Positions 1 through 8,523 of a DNA stretch of 64,000 bases are shown piece by piece; position 1 is the stretch's first letter; every line of letters begins with the position of its first letter. Location of the stretch: contig CAWEQO010000012.1 in the NCBI GenBank assembly GCA_963811225.1, positions 434,001-498,000 on the forward strand, given 5' to 3'. The stretch comes from CAWEQO01 sp963811225. Its GTDB lineage: Bacteria > Chloroflexota > Anaerolineae > Anaerolineales > Anaerolineaceae. The translations under genes and the position numbers were made by a program. The notes beneath the pieces were generated by a model. It worked only from the letters and a program-made list of their open reading frames with translations. It did no database searches and had not been told where the DNA came from.

Positions 1-1
1 C

Positions 2-1213
2 GGCCAGCGCGTCGGCGACGAGCTCGGCATTCCGGTTTACCTGTACGAAGAAGCCGCCGCTCGCCCCGAACGCCGCAACCTGGAGAACATCCGCCGCGGC
101 GAGTTCGAGGCGCTCAAAGAGGAAATCGCCATGCTCGATGAACGCTGCCCCGACTTCGGTCCCTGCAAGATCGGGCCGGCCGGAGCCACCGTCATCGGCG
201 CGCGCCAACCCTTGATCGCTTTCAACGTCTACCTGACCACGGACGATGTCTCCATCGCTCAGAAGATCGCCCGCGCCATTCGCCACTCCTCCGGCGGCCT
301 GCGCTTCGTCAAATCAATGGGTATCCAGGTCGACGGCCGCGCCCAGGTCTCGATGAACCTGACCAACTACCGCCAGACACCCATCTTCAGGGTGGTCGAG
401 CTGATCCGCCGCGAGGCCGCCCGCTACGGCGTGGCCGTGCACCACTCCGAGCTGGTCGGCCTGATCCCTCAGGATGCCCTGGTCGATTCGTCCGTTTGGT
501 ACCTGCAGCTCGACGAGTTCGAACGCAATCAGATCTTGGAACGGCGTTTGTTCGAGATCGCCGGGGAGTCGCAAGCCGAGTCGAGCGCTGCCTTGGGCCC
601 TCGCTTCCTGGAAGATCTCGCCAGTGATTCGCCTACCCCTGGCGGAGGCGCAGCGGCGGCCTTCACCGCAGCCGAAGCGGCCGCCCTGGTTGCCATGGTT
701 GCCCAAACCACCCTTGGGAAAAAGCAGTACGCCACCGTTGAAGAGCAGATGCTGGCGATCATCGAACAGGCCGATCAGCTGCGCAAGGAGTTAAGTTCCG
801 CCGTCGCCGAGGATATGGCCGTCTTTGAGGCCTACCTCGCCGCCCGCCGCTTGCCCAAAGACACGCCTGAGCAGCAAGAGACTCGCTCTCAGGCCGTGCT
901 GCAGGCGACGTTGAACGCCGCCAAAGCCCCCCTCCAGGTCGCCAAGAAGGCCGCCCACGTGACTGCCCTGGCGGTCGAGGCTGCCAGGATGGGCAACGCC
1001 AATGCCATCGCCGACGCCGCCACCGCCACCGCCCTGGCCCGCGCCGCCCTGACCGGAGCCGGGTTGAATGCCCGTGCAAACCTCAAAAACATGGATCCCT
1101 CGCTCTCCGCCGAGCTGCTGGAGCAGCTCGCACAGGTGGAGCAGGACTTTAAACAGCAAGAACAAACTCTTCGGACGGTGTTGAAAGATCGCGCCGGACT
1201 CCACATTCTTTGA
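2..1213 (+). CDS. ftcD: Glutamate formimidoyltransferase / formimidoyl-THF cyclodeaminase (5'-truncated)
   Basis: Bifunctional enzyme of histidine degradation: it moves the formimino group of formiminoglutamate to tetrahydrofolate and then releases ammonia to give methenyl-THF. The reading frame is open from base 2, so the true start lies before the window; the first internal ATG (131) is not the start. The upstream residues read VGDELGIPVYLYEEAA, typical of the formiminotransferase N-terminal domain. The formiminotransferase part runs to about base 590. The cyclodeaminase domain begins near base 604 with FLEDLASDSPTPGGG, the usual start of that family. The fusion order matches animal FTCD. 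It supplies one-carbon folate, as do the metH/metF genes 42 kb away, but no operon link is visible. Family assignment is firm. Confidence 0.93.
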   Translation, partial: GQRVGDELGIPVYLYEEAAARPERRNLENIRRGEFEALKEEIAMLDERCPDFGPCKIGPAGATVIGARQPLIAFNVYLTTDDVSIAQKIARAIRHSSGGLRFVKSMGIQVDGRAQVSMNLTNYRQTPIFRVVELIRREAARYGVAVHHSELVGLIPQDALVDSSVWYLQLDEFERNQILERRLFEIAGESQAESSAALGPRFLEDLASDSPTPGGGAAAAFTAAEAAALVAMVAQTTLGKKQYATVEEQMLAIIEQADQLRKELSSAVAEDMAVFEAYLAARRLPKDTPEQQETRSQAVLQATLNAAKAPLQVAKKAAHVTALAVEAARMGNANAIADAATATALARAALTGAGLNARANLKNMDPSLSAELLEQLAQVEQDFKQQEQTLRTVLKDRAGLHIL

Positions 1214-1220
1214 AGCCAAC

Positions 1221-2927
1221 ATGACAATCCGACTTACCCCTATTGTACGGTTCCTCATTCTGTTAATTCTGCTGCTGAACGCAACCGCCTGCAGCGCCAC
1301 GCCGACCGTCACGGCCGGTTCCCTCGAGCCTTCCCCCACGGCTGCGGCCGGTTCCACGTCCGGCCAACCTTCTCCGGTCGATACCGCCGCCCCCAGTCGC
1401 CCAACGGAGACTCCCCTCCCGCCCACCATCTGGGTGGCGCCCTACCTGCCCGCCGCGTTCATTCAACAGCTCAACATGCCCCAAGAGCTGCGCCAGGTCG
1501 ATTCATCCGAGCAGGCATCCCTGCACATCGAGGTCGGCGCGGACCATCCCGTCAGCCACTGGATCTATGCCCTGGTGGCGCCCTTCCCCACCCTGGCCGA
1601 TTCCGTCCAGGCTGATTCGGTCCAGCGCTTCTGGCAGCAAGGCTCCGCCAGCGGTTTCCCGGCGAGCAAGCTGCTCGTCTCGCCGCCGACCCGGGAGTTG
1701 TTTACCCATCTGTGGGGACCGCCCGCTGCCACCGTGCAGGCGCTGCCGGAAAGCCGGCTGCTGGATACCGCCTGGAATTCGCAATCCTCCTGGGCGCTGG
1801 TGCCTTTCGAGGCCCTGGAGCCCAAGTGGAAGGTGATCGAGGTCGGAGGGCAGTCGCCCATCCGCAAGGATTTTGACCCCAATCGCTACAGCCTCAACGT
1901 CCCCATTTCATTGGATGGCATCAGCCCCATGGGTGACGCCGTCCGCTCGCAGTACGGCGCCGGTTCCCCCAAGGCGATGGCCCCCGCTACGAACCGCGAT
2001 CCCGAGCAGATGACCACCGTCGCGATGACCGGCGTGACCGCCCTGGTGCGTGCCACCGCAGTGATGATGGAGTTGAAGGGTATGACCTACCCCGGCCAGG
2101 ACGTTCGCGACATCTTGCGCGGGGCCGACATCGCCCATATCAGCAACGAGATCCCCTTTACACCCAAATGCCCGGCCCCCGGCGACCGGGTCAGCAACCT
2201 GGTTTTCTGCAGCAAGCCCCAATACATTAAGCTGCTGGAGGATATTGGCGTGGATGTGATCGAGCTGACCGGCGACCATTTCCAGGATTGGGGCCCGGAG
2301 GCCATGCTGTACACCATCCAGATGTACAAAGATCGCGGCTGGCCCTATTACGGAGGCGGCGCCGACCTGGAGGACGCCCGCAAGCCGCTGCTGATCGAGA
2401 ATCACGGCAACAAAATTGCTTTCTTGGGCTGCAATGCCAAGTCACCCGGCTACGCAGTCGCCAGCGAGAGCAGCCCGGGCGCTTTCCACTGCGATATGGA
2501 GTACATGACCTCCGAGATCGAGGAACTGCGCAGTGAAGGCTACCTGCCGATCGTGACCTTCCAGCACGAAGAGGTCTGGACCTACCAGGCCAGCCCTGCC
2601 CTGCAGCCTGACTTCCGCGCCGTGGCCGAGGCGGGAGCGGTAGTCGTGAGCGGCAGCCAGGCCCACCAGCCTCAGGCCATGGAGTTCGATCAGGGCGCTT
2701 TCGTTCATTATGGCCTGGGTAACTTGTTCTTCGACCAGTACTACGAGGGCCTGCCCAACCGTCAGGCCTTCATCGACCGGCACGTCTTCTACAGCGGACG
2801 CTATATTTCGACCGAACTGCTGCCGATCATGTTCATCGACTATGCCCGCCCGCGCCCCATGACCGAACCGGAGCGCCTTGACCTGCTCACCATCATCTTC
2901 GATGCCAGCGGGTGGTTGAAAAATTAA
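1221..2927 (+). CDS. CapA-family (PGA_cap) metallophosphatase-like lipoprotein
   Basis: A 568-aa exported protein starting 8 bases after ftcD. The N-terminus is a hydrophobic signal segment ending at a Cys (ATAC, about residue 24; an imperfect lipobox), followed by a Ser/Thr/Pro-rich linker. The C-terminal half (about residues 290-540) has the poly-gamma-glutamate capsule (CapA/PgsA) fold: HISNEIPF, IELTGDHFQDWG, PIVTFQHEEVW and SGSQAHQPQAMEF followed by YGLGNLFFDQ, which match the conserved motifs of that calcineurin-like family. Residues about 40-280 form an extra N-terminal region that I do not recognise. It probably acts at the cell surface; no polyglutamate synthetase genes are adjacent, so capsule synthesis is not implied. 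Possible co-transcription with ftcD is inferred only from spacing. Confidence 0.8.
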   Translation: MTIRLTPIVRFLILLILLLNATACSATPTVTAGSLEPSPTAAAGSTSGQPSPVDTAAPSRPTETPLPPTIWVAPYLPAAFIQQLNMPQELRQVDSSEQASLHIEVGADHPVSHWIYALVAPFPTLADSVQADSVQRFWQQGSASGFPASKLLVSPPTRELFTHLWGPPAATVQALPESRLLDTAWNSQSSWALVPFEALEPKWKVIEVGGQSPIRKDFDPNRYSLNVPISLDGISPMGDAVRSQYGAGSPKAMAPATNRDPEQMTTVAMTGVTALVRATAVMMELKGMTYPGQDVRDILRGADIAHISNEIPFTPKCPAPGDRVSNLVFCSKPQYIKLLEDIGVDVIELTGDHFQDWGPEAMLYTIQMYKDRGWPYYGGGADLEDARKPLLIENHGNKIAFLGCNAKSPGYAVASESSPGAFHCDMEYMTSEIEELRSEGYLPIVTFQHEEVWTYQASPALQPDFRAVAEAGAVVVSGSQAHQPQAMEFDQGAFVHYGLGNLFFDQYYEGLPNRQAFIDRHVFYSGRYISTELLPIMFIDYARPRPMTEPERLDLLTIIFDASGWLKN

Positions 2928-2997
2928 ACCCTGGATTGATGAACTTTGACTATCTAAATTGGTAACGCCCCGACCCTAACAATCTCTTCAAGCAATC

Positions 2998-3056
2998 GGG
3001 GGCATGGCGGGAATACGCAAAACTCCTGTATTGAGCCAATACGCAGCCATGCCCCC
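2998..3056 (+). repeat. REP-like palindromic element, copy 1
   Basis: The ends are an 11-bp perfect inverted repeat (GGGGGCATGGC and GCCATGCCCCC) and the inner flank reads gggaatacgcaa. The reverse complement of copy 2 shares both ends and the inner flank, while the middle differs. Confidence 0.7.
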
Positions 3057-3131
3057 GTGGTAATCACACATTTTGGCCGAAGGGAAAGGGACCATCGTTA
3101 TTTTTATTAGAATAGGTTCTGGTGGATTATC

Positions 3132-3188
3132 GGGGCATGGCTACGTATTTGTTAACTCCTACTATCTTGCGCATTCCCGCCATGCCCC
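3132..3188 (-). repeat. REP-like palindromic element, copy 2 (inverted)
   Basis: The ends are GGGGCATGGC and GCCATGCCCC. In reverse complement it aligns with copy 1 at both ends (the first 22 bases differ at one position) and has a different loop. The two copies lie head to head about 75 bases apart, like a BIME of paired REP units. Confidence 0.7.
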
Positions 3189-3376
3189 TACCGATAGGAC
3201 AAACCTTGGAGGTTTGCACAATCCGCCCGCCTTGAAGTGAAAGGGTCTGAGGTGCCGATTACCGATTCTCTTGTCAAAGATCATTCGGGACTCTGGCGAT
3301 TGCTACCGGTAAGATTAATCCTGTCTAATAGGGCAGGTTGTTAGCCAGAAACAATACATATAGTTTGGAGGTCAGT

Positions 3377-3931
3377 ATGGGACTGAAACCGGACCACTGG
3401 ATCCGCAAGATGGCGCATGAACATGGCATGATCGAACCGTTCATCGATACGCAGGTGCGTGATGGCTGCATCTCGTACGGCGTTTCTTCCTATGGTTACG
3501 ATGTGCGCGTGGCCAACGAGTTCAAGATCTTCACCAACATCAACACCACCATCGTAGATCCCAAGAACTTCGATACCCGCTCGATGGTCGACTTTGTCGG
3601 TGACGCGTGCGTGATCCCGCCCAACTCATTTGCGCTGGCCCGCACGGTGGAATACTTTCGCATCCCGCGCGGAGTGCTCACGGTCTGCCTGGGCAAAAGT
3701 ACCTATGCCCGCTGCGGTATCATTGTCAACGTGACGCCGTTCGAGCCGGAGTGGGAAGGATACGTCACGCTGGAAATATCCAACACCACCCCGCTGCCGG
3801 CTCGCATTTATGCCAATGAAGGACTCGCCCAGGTTCTATTCTTCGAGGCGGATGAGGAGTGTGAAACCTCCTATGCCGACAAGAAAGGCAAATACCAGCA
3901 CCAGCAGTCCATTATGCTGCCGAAACTGTGA
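3377..3931 (+). CDS. dcd: dCTP deaminase
   Basis: Converts dCTP to dUTP, feeding dTMP synthesis. The 184-aa protein carries the family signatures SYGVSSYGYDVRV near the N-terminus, GKSTYARCGI (the Arg is the catalytic-pocket residue), VTPFEPEWEG and TLEISNTT (the Glu is the general base), ending KGKYQHQ. The ATG at 3377 is chosen over an in-frame upstream start (3338) because a ggagg sits 5 bases before it and the protein then begins at the normal family position. It stands alone between the REP-like pair and the convergent molbindin gene. Some Dcd relatives also hydrolyse dUTP (DCD-DUT); the sequence was not enough to decide. Confidence 0.95.
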   Translation: MGLKPDHWIRKMAHEHGMIEPFIDTQVRDGCISYGVSSYGYDVRVANEFKIFTNINTTIVDPKNFDTRSMVDFVGDACVIPPNSFALARTVEYFRIPRGVLTVCLGKSTYARCGIIVNVTPFEPEWEGYVTLEISNTTPLPARIYANEGLAQVLFFEADEECETSYADKKGKYQHQQSIMLPKL

Positions 3932-3940
3932 ACCCCCGGT

Positions 3941-4150
3941 CTAATCGGTCGCAATCATGACATTCGAAGCCTTGACCACCGCATAGACCTCTTTGCCCTC
4001 GACCAGTTCCAGCATATCGGCCGAACTTTTGGTAATGATCGAGACAATCTCGGCCCCACCGGGCAGTTCCACCACAACTTCCGTATTCACCGAGCCAGGG
4101 GTAACTTTCTTGACTTTCCCCTTGAGCATATTGCGCGCACTGATCTTCAT
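3941..4150 (-). CDS. Molbindin (single TOBE/Mop domain protein)
   Basis: A 69-aa protein that is one complete TOBE domain of the molbindin type, which binds molybdate or tungstate oxyanions in oligomers. It begins MKISARNMLKGKVKKV and contains VNTEVVVELPGG and VVKASNVMIATD, all classic Mop positions. It is divergent from the GntR/PBP-like regulator at 4221 with about 70 bases between the two starts, so the pair probably shares a control region. Storage or buffering of cytoplasmic molybdate is the family role; control by the neighbour is an inference. Confidence 0.9.
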   Translation of the reverse strand: MKISARNMLKGKVKKVTPGSVNTEVVVELPGGAEIVSIITKSSADMLELVEGKEVYAVVKASNVMIATD

Positions 4151-4220
4151 TTAACGGTTCTCCTTATAAGAATTCAAGATAAAATAGATCATAATCGAAA
4201 CAATCAGCAACTTCAAGCGA

Positions 4221-5322
4221 ATGAGCATGAAAGACACCTTTCTCTATCAAAAAATCGTCGAATTCGATCCGCCAGAGAATCCTGGAAGGGCAGCTCCAGC
4301 CGGGCGACCGCTTACCAAGCGTGCGGGAAATGACCCAGGAGTGGAACTGCACCACCGGTACAATTCAGCGCGCCTATAGTGAACTGGCTAAGCAAGGGCT
4401 GGTGATCAGCCGATCCGGCCAGGGCACGCACATCAGCGGCTCGCTGCCGCAGCCGCAGGACGCTCCGCTGCGGCGGGCGGCCCTGGTGCATCGCGCCGAA
4501 GCCTTCCTGCTCGAAGTGCTGACCGCCGGTTACACCACCGATGAAGTCGAGCAGTCCTTCCGCCTGGCACTCGACCGCTGGCGCATCACCGAGCAATCGC
4601 CTGTGGCGGTGGACCAGCAGACCATCCGCTTCTCCGGCAGCCACGACCTGGCGGTAGACTGGCTAGCGGCTAATTTCCGGCGGTTTGCCCCCGATCATAT
4701 CCTGGATGTCCGCTTTTCCGGCAGCCTGGCGGGACTGATCGCCCTGGCCGAAAACAGCGCTGACCTGGCGGGCAGCCACCTGTGGGATGCCGAGACCGGC
4801 GAATACAATGCACCCTTCGTGCGGCGGGTGCTGCCCAATCGCCGGGTGGCGCTGGTCACGCTGGCCCACCGCCGCCTCGGGCTGCTGCTGCCGCCCGGCA
4901 ACCCGCAGAATATCCAGCGGCTGGCCGACCTTGCTAACCCTAGTGTGCGCTTCATCAATCGTCAGCCGGGCTCGGGAACCCGCGTCTGGCTGGACACGAA
5001 CCTGCAGCGTACCGGCGTCGACCCCACCGCTTTGGATGGCTACACGCAGATTGCCTATACCCATTCCGACGTTGCCCGCGCCGTGGCCGAAGGTCGCGCC
5101 ACCACTGGCCTGGCCCTCGAAGCCACCGCCCAGGCTTACGGCCTCGGCTTCCTCTTTATGACCCGCGAGCGCTACGACCTGGTCATCCCAGACGAATCCC
5201 TGCAGAAACCTGCCCTGCGCGCCCTGATTGACTGGCTCCAGCGCCCCGAAACGCACGCCGCCATTGGTAAACTTGGCGGCTATGACACCGGCGAGACCGG
5301 GAAAATTATCTGGGTTGGGTGA
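4221..5322 (+). CDS. GntR-type HTH / PBP-like domain regulator (frameshifted at about 4263)
   Basis: One-component regulator with an N-terminal GntR winged helix and a C-terminal periplasmic-binding-protein-like domain of the kind found in molybdate regulators (PF12727-like). Translation from ATG 4221 or 4227 gives MKDTFLYQKIVE and then leaves frame; the next frame gives SIRQRILEGQLQPGDRLPSV followed by REMTQEWNCTTGTIQRAYSEL, the expected continuation of a GntR helix-turn-helix. Removing one T of the gaattcg at 4260-4266 restores a continuous protein. The open frame alone would start at GTG 4321 and lack half the HTH. The effector domain has NRQPGSGTRVWLD, typical of PBP_like domains. The divergent molbindin suggests that molybdate or tungstate is the ligand. 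The frameshift may be a sequencing error or a real lesion. Confidence 0.75.
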
Positions 5323-5452
5323 GAGAGAAACGCCGCCCCCTTCTCCGGACACACTCAAACTTACATTATTTGATTGCGTCCCTTTTCTCTTAATCCTAAA
5401 TCAGGGGTAGAATGGAACCCGTATCTTATTAATCTTAAGGAGAAACCGAGAC

Positions 5453-6196
5453 ATGGGAACCTTCTACGTACCGGAAAGCGTCATGGCCATTGTCGCCCAT
5501 CCGGATGATATCGAATTTAGCTGCGCCGGGACCATGGCACGTTGGGCCAAAGCCGGCGCTCGCATCTGCTATGTGTTGTGCACCAGCGGCGACGTCGGCA
5601 TCGCTGAACCGGGCATGACCCGCCAGCGCGCCGCCGAGATCCGCGAGGCAGAAAGCAAAGCCGCCGCCGAGATCACCGGCGTGCAAGAGGTGGTCTTCCT
5701 GCGCGAGCCGGACGGAATGCTCCAGCCAACGCTCGAGCTGCGCAAAAAAATCGTCCGCGAGATCCGCCGCTTCCGCCCGGAGGTGGTCGTCTGCTCTGAT
5801 CCGACCGTTGTGTGGGCCAGCAGCAGCTACATCAACCACCCCGACCATCGTGCCGCCGGTACCGCCGCTCTCGATGCCGTCTTCCCCGCTGCCGGGCAGC
5901 CCAATCTGTTCGAAGAGCTGGAGGAGGAAGGCCTCAAGGCCTTCAAGCCCCGCAGAGTATACGTGATGGGTTGGCACCAGTCGGATCAGTACGTCAACAT
6001 CACCGACACCATCGAGACCAAAATTGCAGCGCTGCGAGCGCATGTCAGCCAGATGAATGGTTGGGACCCCGAGCCCCACGTCAAAGAGCGCGCCGCCGAG
6101 GTTGCCCACGGGAAAGAAATGGAATACGCCGAGGCCTTCCGAGTGATCAACCTCGTGGATGACGAGGCCTGGGAGAAGCTGCGCGAGATCAAGTAG
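5453..6196 (+). CDS. PIG-L family (LmbE-like) N-deacetylase
   Basis: A 247-aa zinc hydrolase of the LmbE/PIG-L superfamily, which deacetylates N-acetylglucosamine groups on small molecules (for example GlcNAc-inositol or GlcNAc-malate in thiol synthesis). The zinc and catalytic motifs are present: AHPDDIEF near residue 14 and NHPDHRAAG near residue 127. A strong aaggag precedes the ATG. A possible -10 (TAGAAT, 5408-5413) lies upstream, and a clear intrinsic terminator follows. The gene stands alone. An ino1 gene occurs at 27 kb, so a mycothiol-like or other GlcNAc-inositol role is conceivable, but nothing here shows it. Confidence 0.85.
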   Translation: MGTFYVPESVMAIVAHPDDIEFSCAGTMARWAKAGARICYVLCTSGDVGIAEPGMTRQRAAEIREAESKAAAEITGVQEVVFLREPDGMLQPTLELRKKIVREIRRFRPEVVVCSDPTVVWASSSYINHPDHRAAGTAALDAVFPAAGQPNLFEELEEEGLKAFKPRRVYVMGWHQSDQYVNITDTIETKIAALRAHVSQMNGWDPEPHVKERAAEVAHGKEMEYAEAFRVINLVDDEAWEKLREIK

Positions 6197-6230
6197 CTTC
6201 TTAAACTACTCCTCTCTACATCCCAAATAA

Positions 6231-6263
6231 GAAAAAGGGCGGTCGCAGAAGCCGCCCTTTTTC
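6231..6263. terminator. Bidirectional intrinsic terminator
   Basis: A gaaaaagggcggt / gccgccctttttc hairpin with a U-tract on both strands lies between the convergent PIG-L gene and the 6306 gene. Confidence 0.85.
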
Positions 6264-6305
6264 TCATTTCAGCAGCTGCTGAAAGAGCAAGTTTTTACTG
6301 AATCT

Positions 6306-7901
6306 CTACTGTGCCAATCCCTCGATGCGCAGGGACCGTTCATCTCGCGGCTTGAGCTTGAAGATGTTCAGCTCAGGCAGATACTCGAAGTCCTTATTGA
6401 ACAGGGGGTCGTATCCGATCACGTAGATCGACCGGGCCTTGATTTGCTGGTGGATATACTCCACCTCCTCCTGCTGGATTTCCGGCAGGATCTCGTCCGG
6501 GTTCTCCCCACTCTCCCACAGCGCATAGTAGCGGGCCACGCTGGCCCGCGAGCGGTTATAGACCACCAGATCGGGCCGCTCCTGTTCAACGAGCTGGTAA
6601 TACTCTAGCACCGTCGCCGGCGACCATTGCGCCACCACAGTAGCGTTCGGCTCGGCAGTCCGCAAGATTGCTTGGGCAAACTCACCCGGTCCGGTGGCCT
6701 CACTCAGGTCCACCCACTGCCAGTTCAATGCCACCAGAGGCGCCGCCAGCAAGACGAGCATGCCGGTGAAGACCGGGCGGGCAGCGGCGTGCAGCAGCCC
6801 TCTATCCGTCCAATGCCGCACCCACTCTATCAAGGCCGCCATCCCGCCTGCCGCCAGGATCGTCCAGGCAATATATGCCGGCAGGAACATGGTGTCCTTA
6901 TCCATCACTCGATAGTTAATATAGAAAACCGCGTTGGCGCAGAAGATGGCTGCGATCGCAATCGTCTGCCGCCGGTAGTGCTTCCACATCCAGGCAGTCC
7001 CGGGCAGGCCGAACAACACACCCAGGCCGAAAAAGTTGCGCCATAGATACTCGCCGAAGCGAGCTATCTCCGAGGGGAGTTCAGCCAGCTTGTAGCCGAA
7101 GGCAAAGAAGCGGTAAGCCTGTCCCGACATCATCCAAAAGACACCGCCCGGGGTTGTCAGGTCAATGTGATAGTAATCATCCGTGTAGTTGAGCAGCGGG
7201 TTTGCCATCGCCCGGATGGGCAAATAGGCATAAATAGACAGGGCCAGCAGGAACAATCCGAACATTCCCGCAATCAAGCCGGCCGTCTTCCGGCTCCACT
7301 GCCAACGATTGCTGGACACAATCCACCAGGCGAACGCCGGGGCGAACAACAGGCTGGTGGTATGGTTGGTCATGCTCAAGCCAAATCCGAAGGCAAAGGT
7401 AAACAGCCAGCCCTTCTTCCCGCTCTGGTCCCAGCGCGTCAGGCACAGCAGACACAACGCCAGCAAGAAGGTGTGCAGAGTGTATACCTCGGCCACAACC
7501 GCCATCTGCCAGAAATAATTTGAGAATCCCAGCAGCGCCGCTCCCGCCCAGGCCACCGCCCGGTTCTTCACCAGCGCCTCAATCAGACGATGCAGTAAGT
7601 ACACGGTCAGCGCCGCGAACAACGCCGACATGATATTCAGCCGGTAAGCCACATCACCGAAAGGCAGATAGGTGAACAGCTTGCCCAGCAGCATGTACAG
7701 CGGGTAACCCGGAGAGTGGACAATGCCGAGTGTGTACGCCCCGGTTGCCAGCTCGGCGCTGTCGAAGCCGTAGACGCCGGGCGCCATCGTAAACAGGTAA
7801 ACCGCGAACGCGAAGATCGCCAGAGACGGGGCTGAAAACAGGACAGCGCTCCAGTTCCGCAAGGCTGAAACGTGGGCCTTATGGGAGGGTGTAAGGTGCA
7901 T
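6306..7901 (-). CDS. DUF2723 (TMEM260-like) membrane glycosyltransferase
   Basis: A polytopic membrane protein of about 531 aa with roughly ten hydrophobic segments. The N-terminal GVYGFDSAELATGAYTLGI with SPGYPLYMLLGKLF is the hallmark of the DUF2723 family. Human TMEM260, in this family, is a protein O-mannosyltransferase of GT-C type; the Asp/Glu in the first luminal loop (FDSAE) is the likely catalytic acid. ATG 7901 is preferred; a longer frame reaches a TTG at 7961 but would overlap the upstream gene more. Even so, its start lies inside the end of the 7879 gene, indicating coupled expression. It is last in the minus operon behind the giant beta-domain protein, suggesting that it glycosylates that protein. 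The substrate is an inference. Confidence 0.8.
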   Translation of the reverse strand: MHLTPSHKAHVSALRNWSAVLFSAPSLAIFAFAVYLFTMAPGVYGFDSAELATGAYTLGIVHSPGYPLYMLLGKLFTYLPFGDVAYRLNIMSALFAALTVYLLHRLIEALVKNRAVAWAGAALLGFSNYFWQMAVVAEVYTLHTFLLALCLLCLTRWDQSGKKGWLFTFAFGFGLSMTNHTTSLLFAPAFAWWIVSSNRWQWSRKTAGLIAGMFGLFLLALSIYAYLPIRAMANPLLNYTDDYYHIDLTTPGGVFWMMSGQAYRFFAFGYKLAELPSEIARFGEYLWRNFFGLGVLFGLPGTAWMWKHYRRQTIAIAAIFCANAVFYINYRVMDKDTMFLPAYIAWTILAAGGMAALIEWVRHWTDRGLLHAAARPVFTGMLVLLAAPLVALNWQWVDLSEATGPGEFAQAILRTAEPNATVVAQWSPATVLEYYQLVEQERPDLVVYNRSRASVARYYALWESGENPDEILPEIQQEEVEYIHQQIKARSIYVIGYDPLFNKDFEYLPELNIFKLKPRDERSLRIEGLAQ

Positions 7902-8523
7902 TGATGTTTTCAGGTACATTGGTTGGAACCTCGCTGATCGGTTTCCAAATTGCCAGAGCAAACAAGCTCAAATGGTTCGACTTGGTGCACAAAGAGCGCT
8001 GCTGATTGCGGTCGGTAACCTCCATGGCTGTCCACTTGCCTGGGCTTTGCTGGTCGTCATAATACTGGATCGCGAACTTGCTTTTCTCCTGCACGTAATT
8101 TCGCCACAGGTCGGGTGTGAATGTGAAACAGATCTCAATCGGCGTGGTAGACGTGGCGTAAGGGACCAACTCCCCCCTGGGGTTGTAATACTCGATGTTC
8201 ACAATGCGAGGCCGGTCGTAGGACTGCTCACCGGGCGGTTCAGAGAACAGGTTTGGCTCGCTGTCCACAATCGACACCGTTCCACCCACCTCGAACGAGC
8301 AGCATGGAACGTAAACCGTAACGTCCTCGGTCGGGAGCGTCAGCAATGAGGCCCGGTCCGAGAGCACCCGCGCCCGGTCTTGCACCAAAATTGGCGAATT
8401 CATCACCAGGCTGCTCACCGGTCGCCTGGAGCCTTGCCAGAATACCAATCCGAATAAGGTGACCGCTGTGCAAATGGAGAGCCCAATCGTCCATACCTTT
8501 ACTCGTGTCGATAAAGAGGACAT
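7879..8523 (-). CDS. Membrane-anchored protein of unknown function, second gene of surface operon
   Basis: A 214-aa protein with one N-terminal transmembrane segment or uncleaved signal (about residues 10-30) and a beta-rich exterior. I do not recognise a named domain. The pattern FTFTPDLW, IQYYDDQQ with GKWTAMEV, and finally NHLSLFALA resembles the closing beta-sandwich segments found at the ends of some bacterial repeat surface proteins. Two adjacent Cys (VPCCSFE) and two further Cys could form disulfides. Its ATG overlaps the stop codon of the giant gene (taATG), so translation is probably coupled, and its end overlaps the DUF2723 gene. It may be a partner or anchor for the giant protein; this rests on gene order only. 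Confidence 0.7.
   Translation of the reverse strand: MSSLSTRVKVWTIGLSICTAVTLFGLVFWQGSRRPVSSLVMNSPILVQDRARVLSDRASLLTLPTEDVTVYVPCCSFEVGGTVSIVDSEPNLFSEPPGEQSYDRPRIVNIEYYNPRGELVPYATSTTPIEICFTFTPDLWRNYVQEKSKFAIQYYDDQQSPGKWTAMEVTDRNQQRSLCTKSNHLSLFALAIWKPISEVPTNVPENINAPYTLP

Larger units (their letters stand above)
2928..3376. other. Intergenic region with two inverted REP-like hairpins
   Basis: No gene is seen in these 449 bases. They contain the two REP-like elements at 2998-3056 and 3132-3188, a shorter inverted repeat near 3201-3216 (aaacctt/aggttt) and the dcd leader. A Shine-Dalgarno ggagg at 3367-3371 precedes dcd. No convincing consensus promoter was found. Confidence 0.7.
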
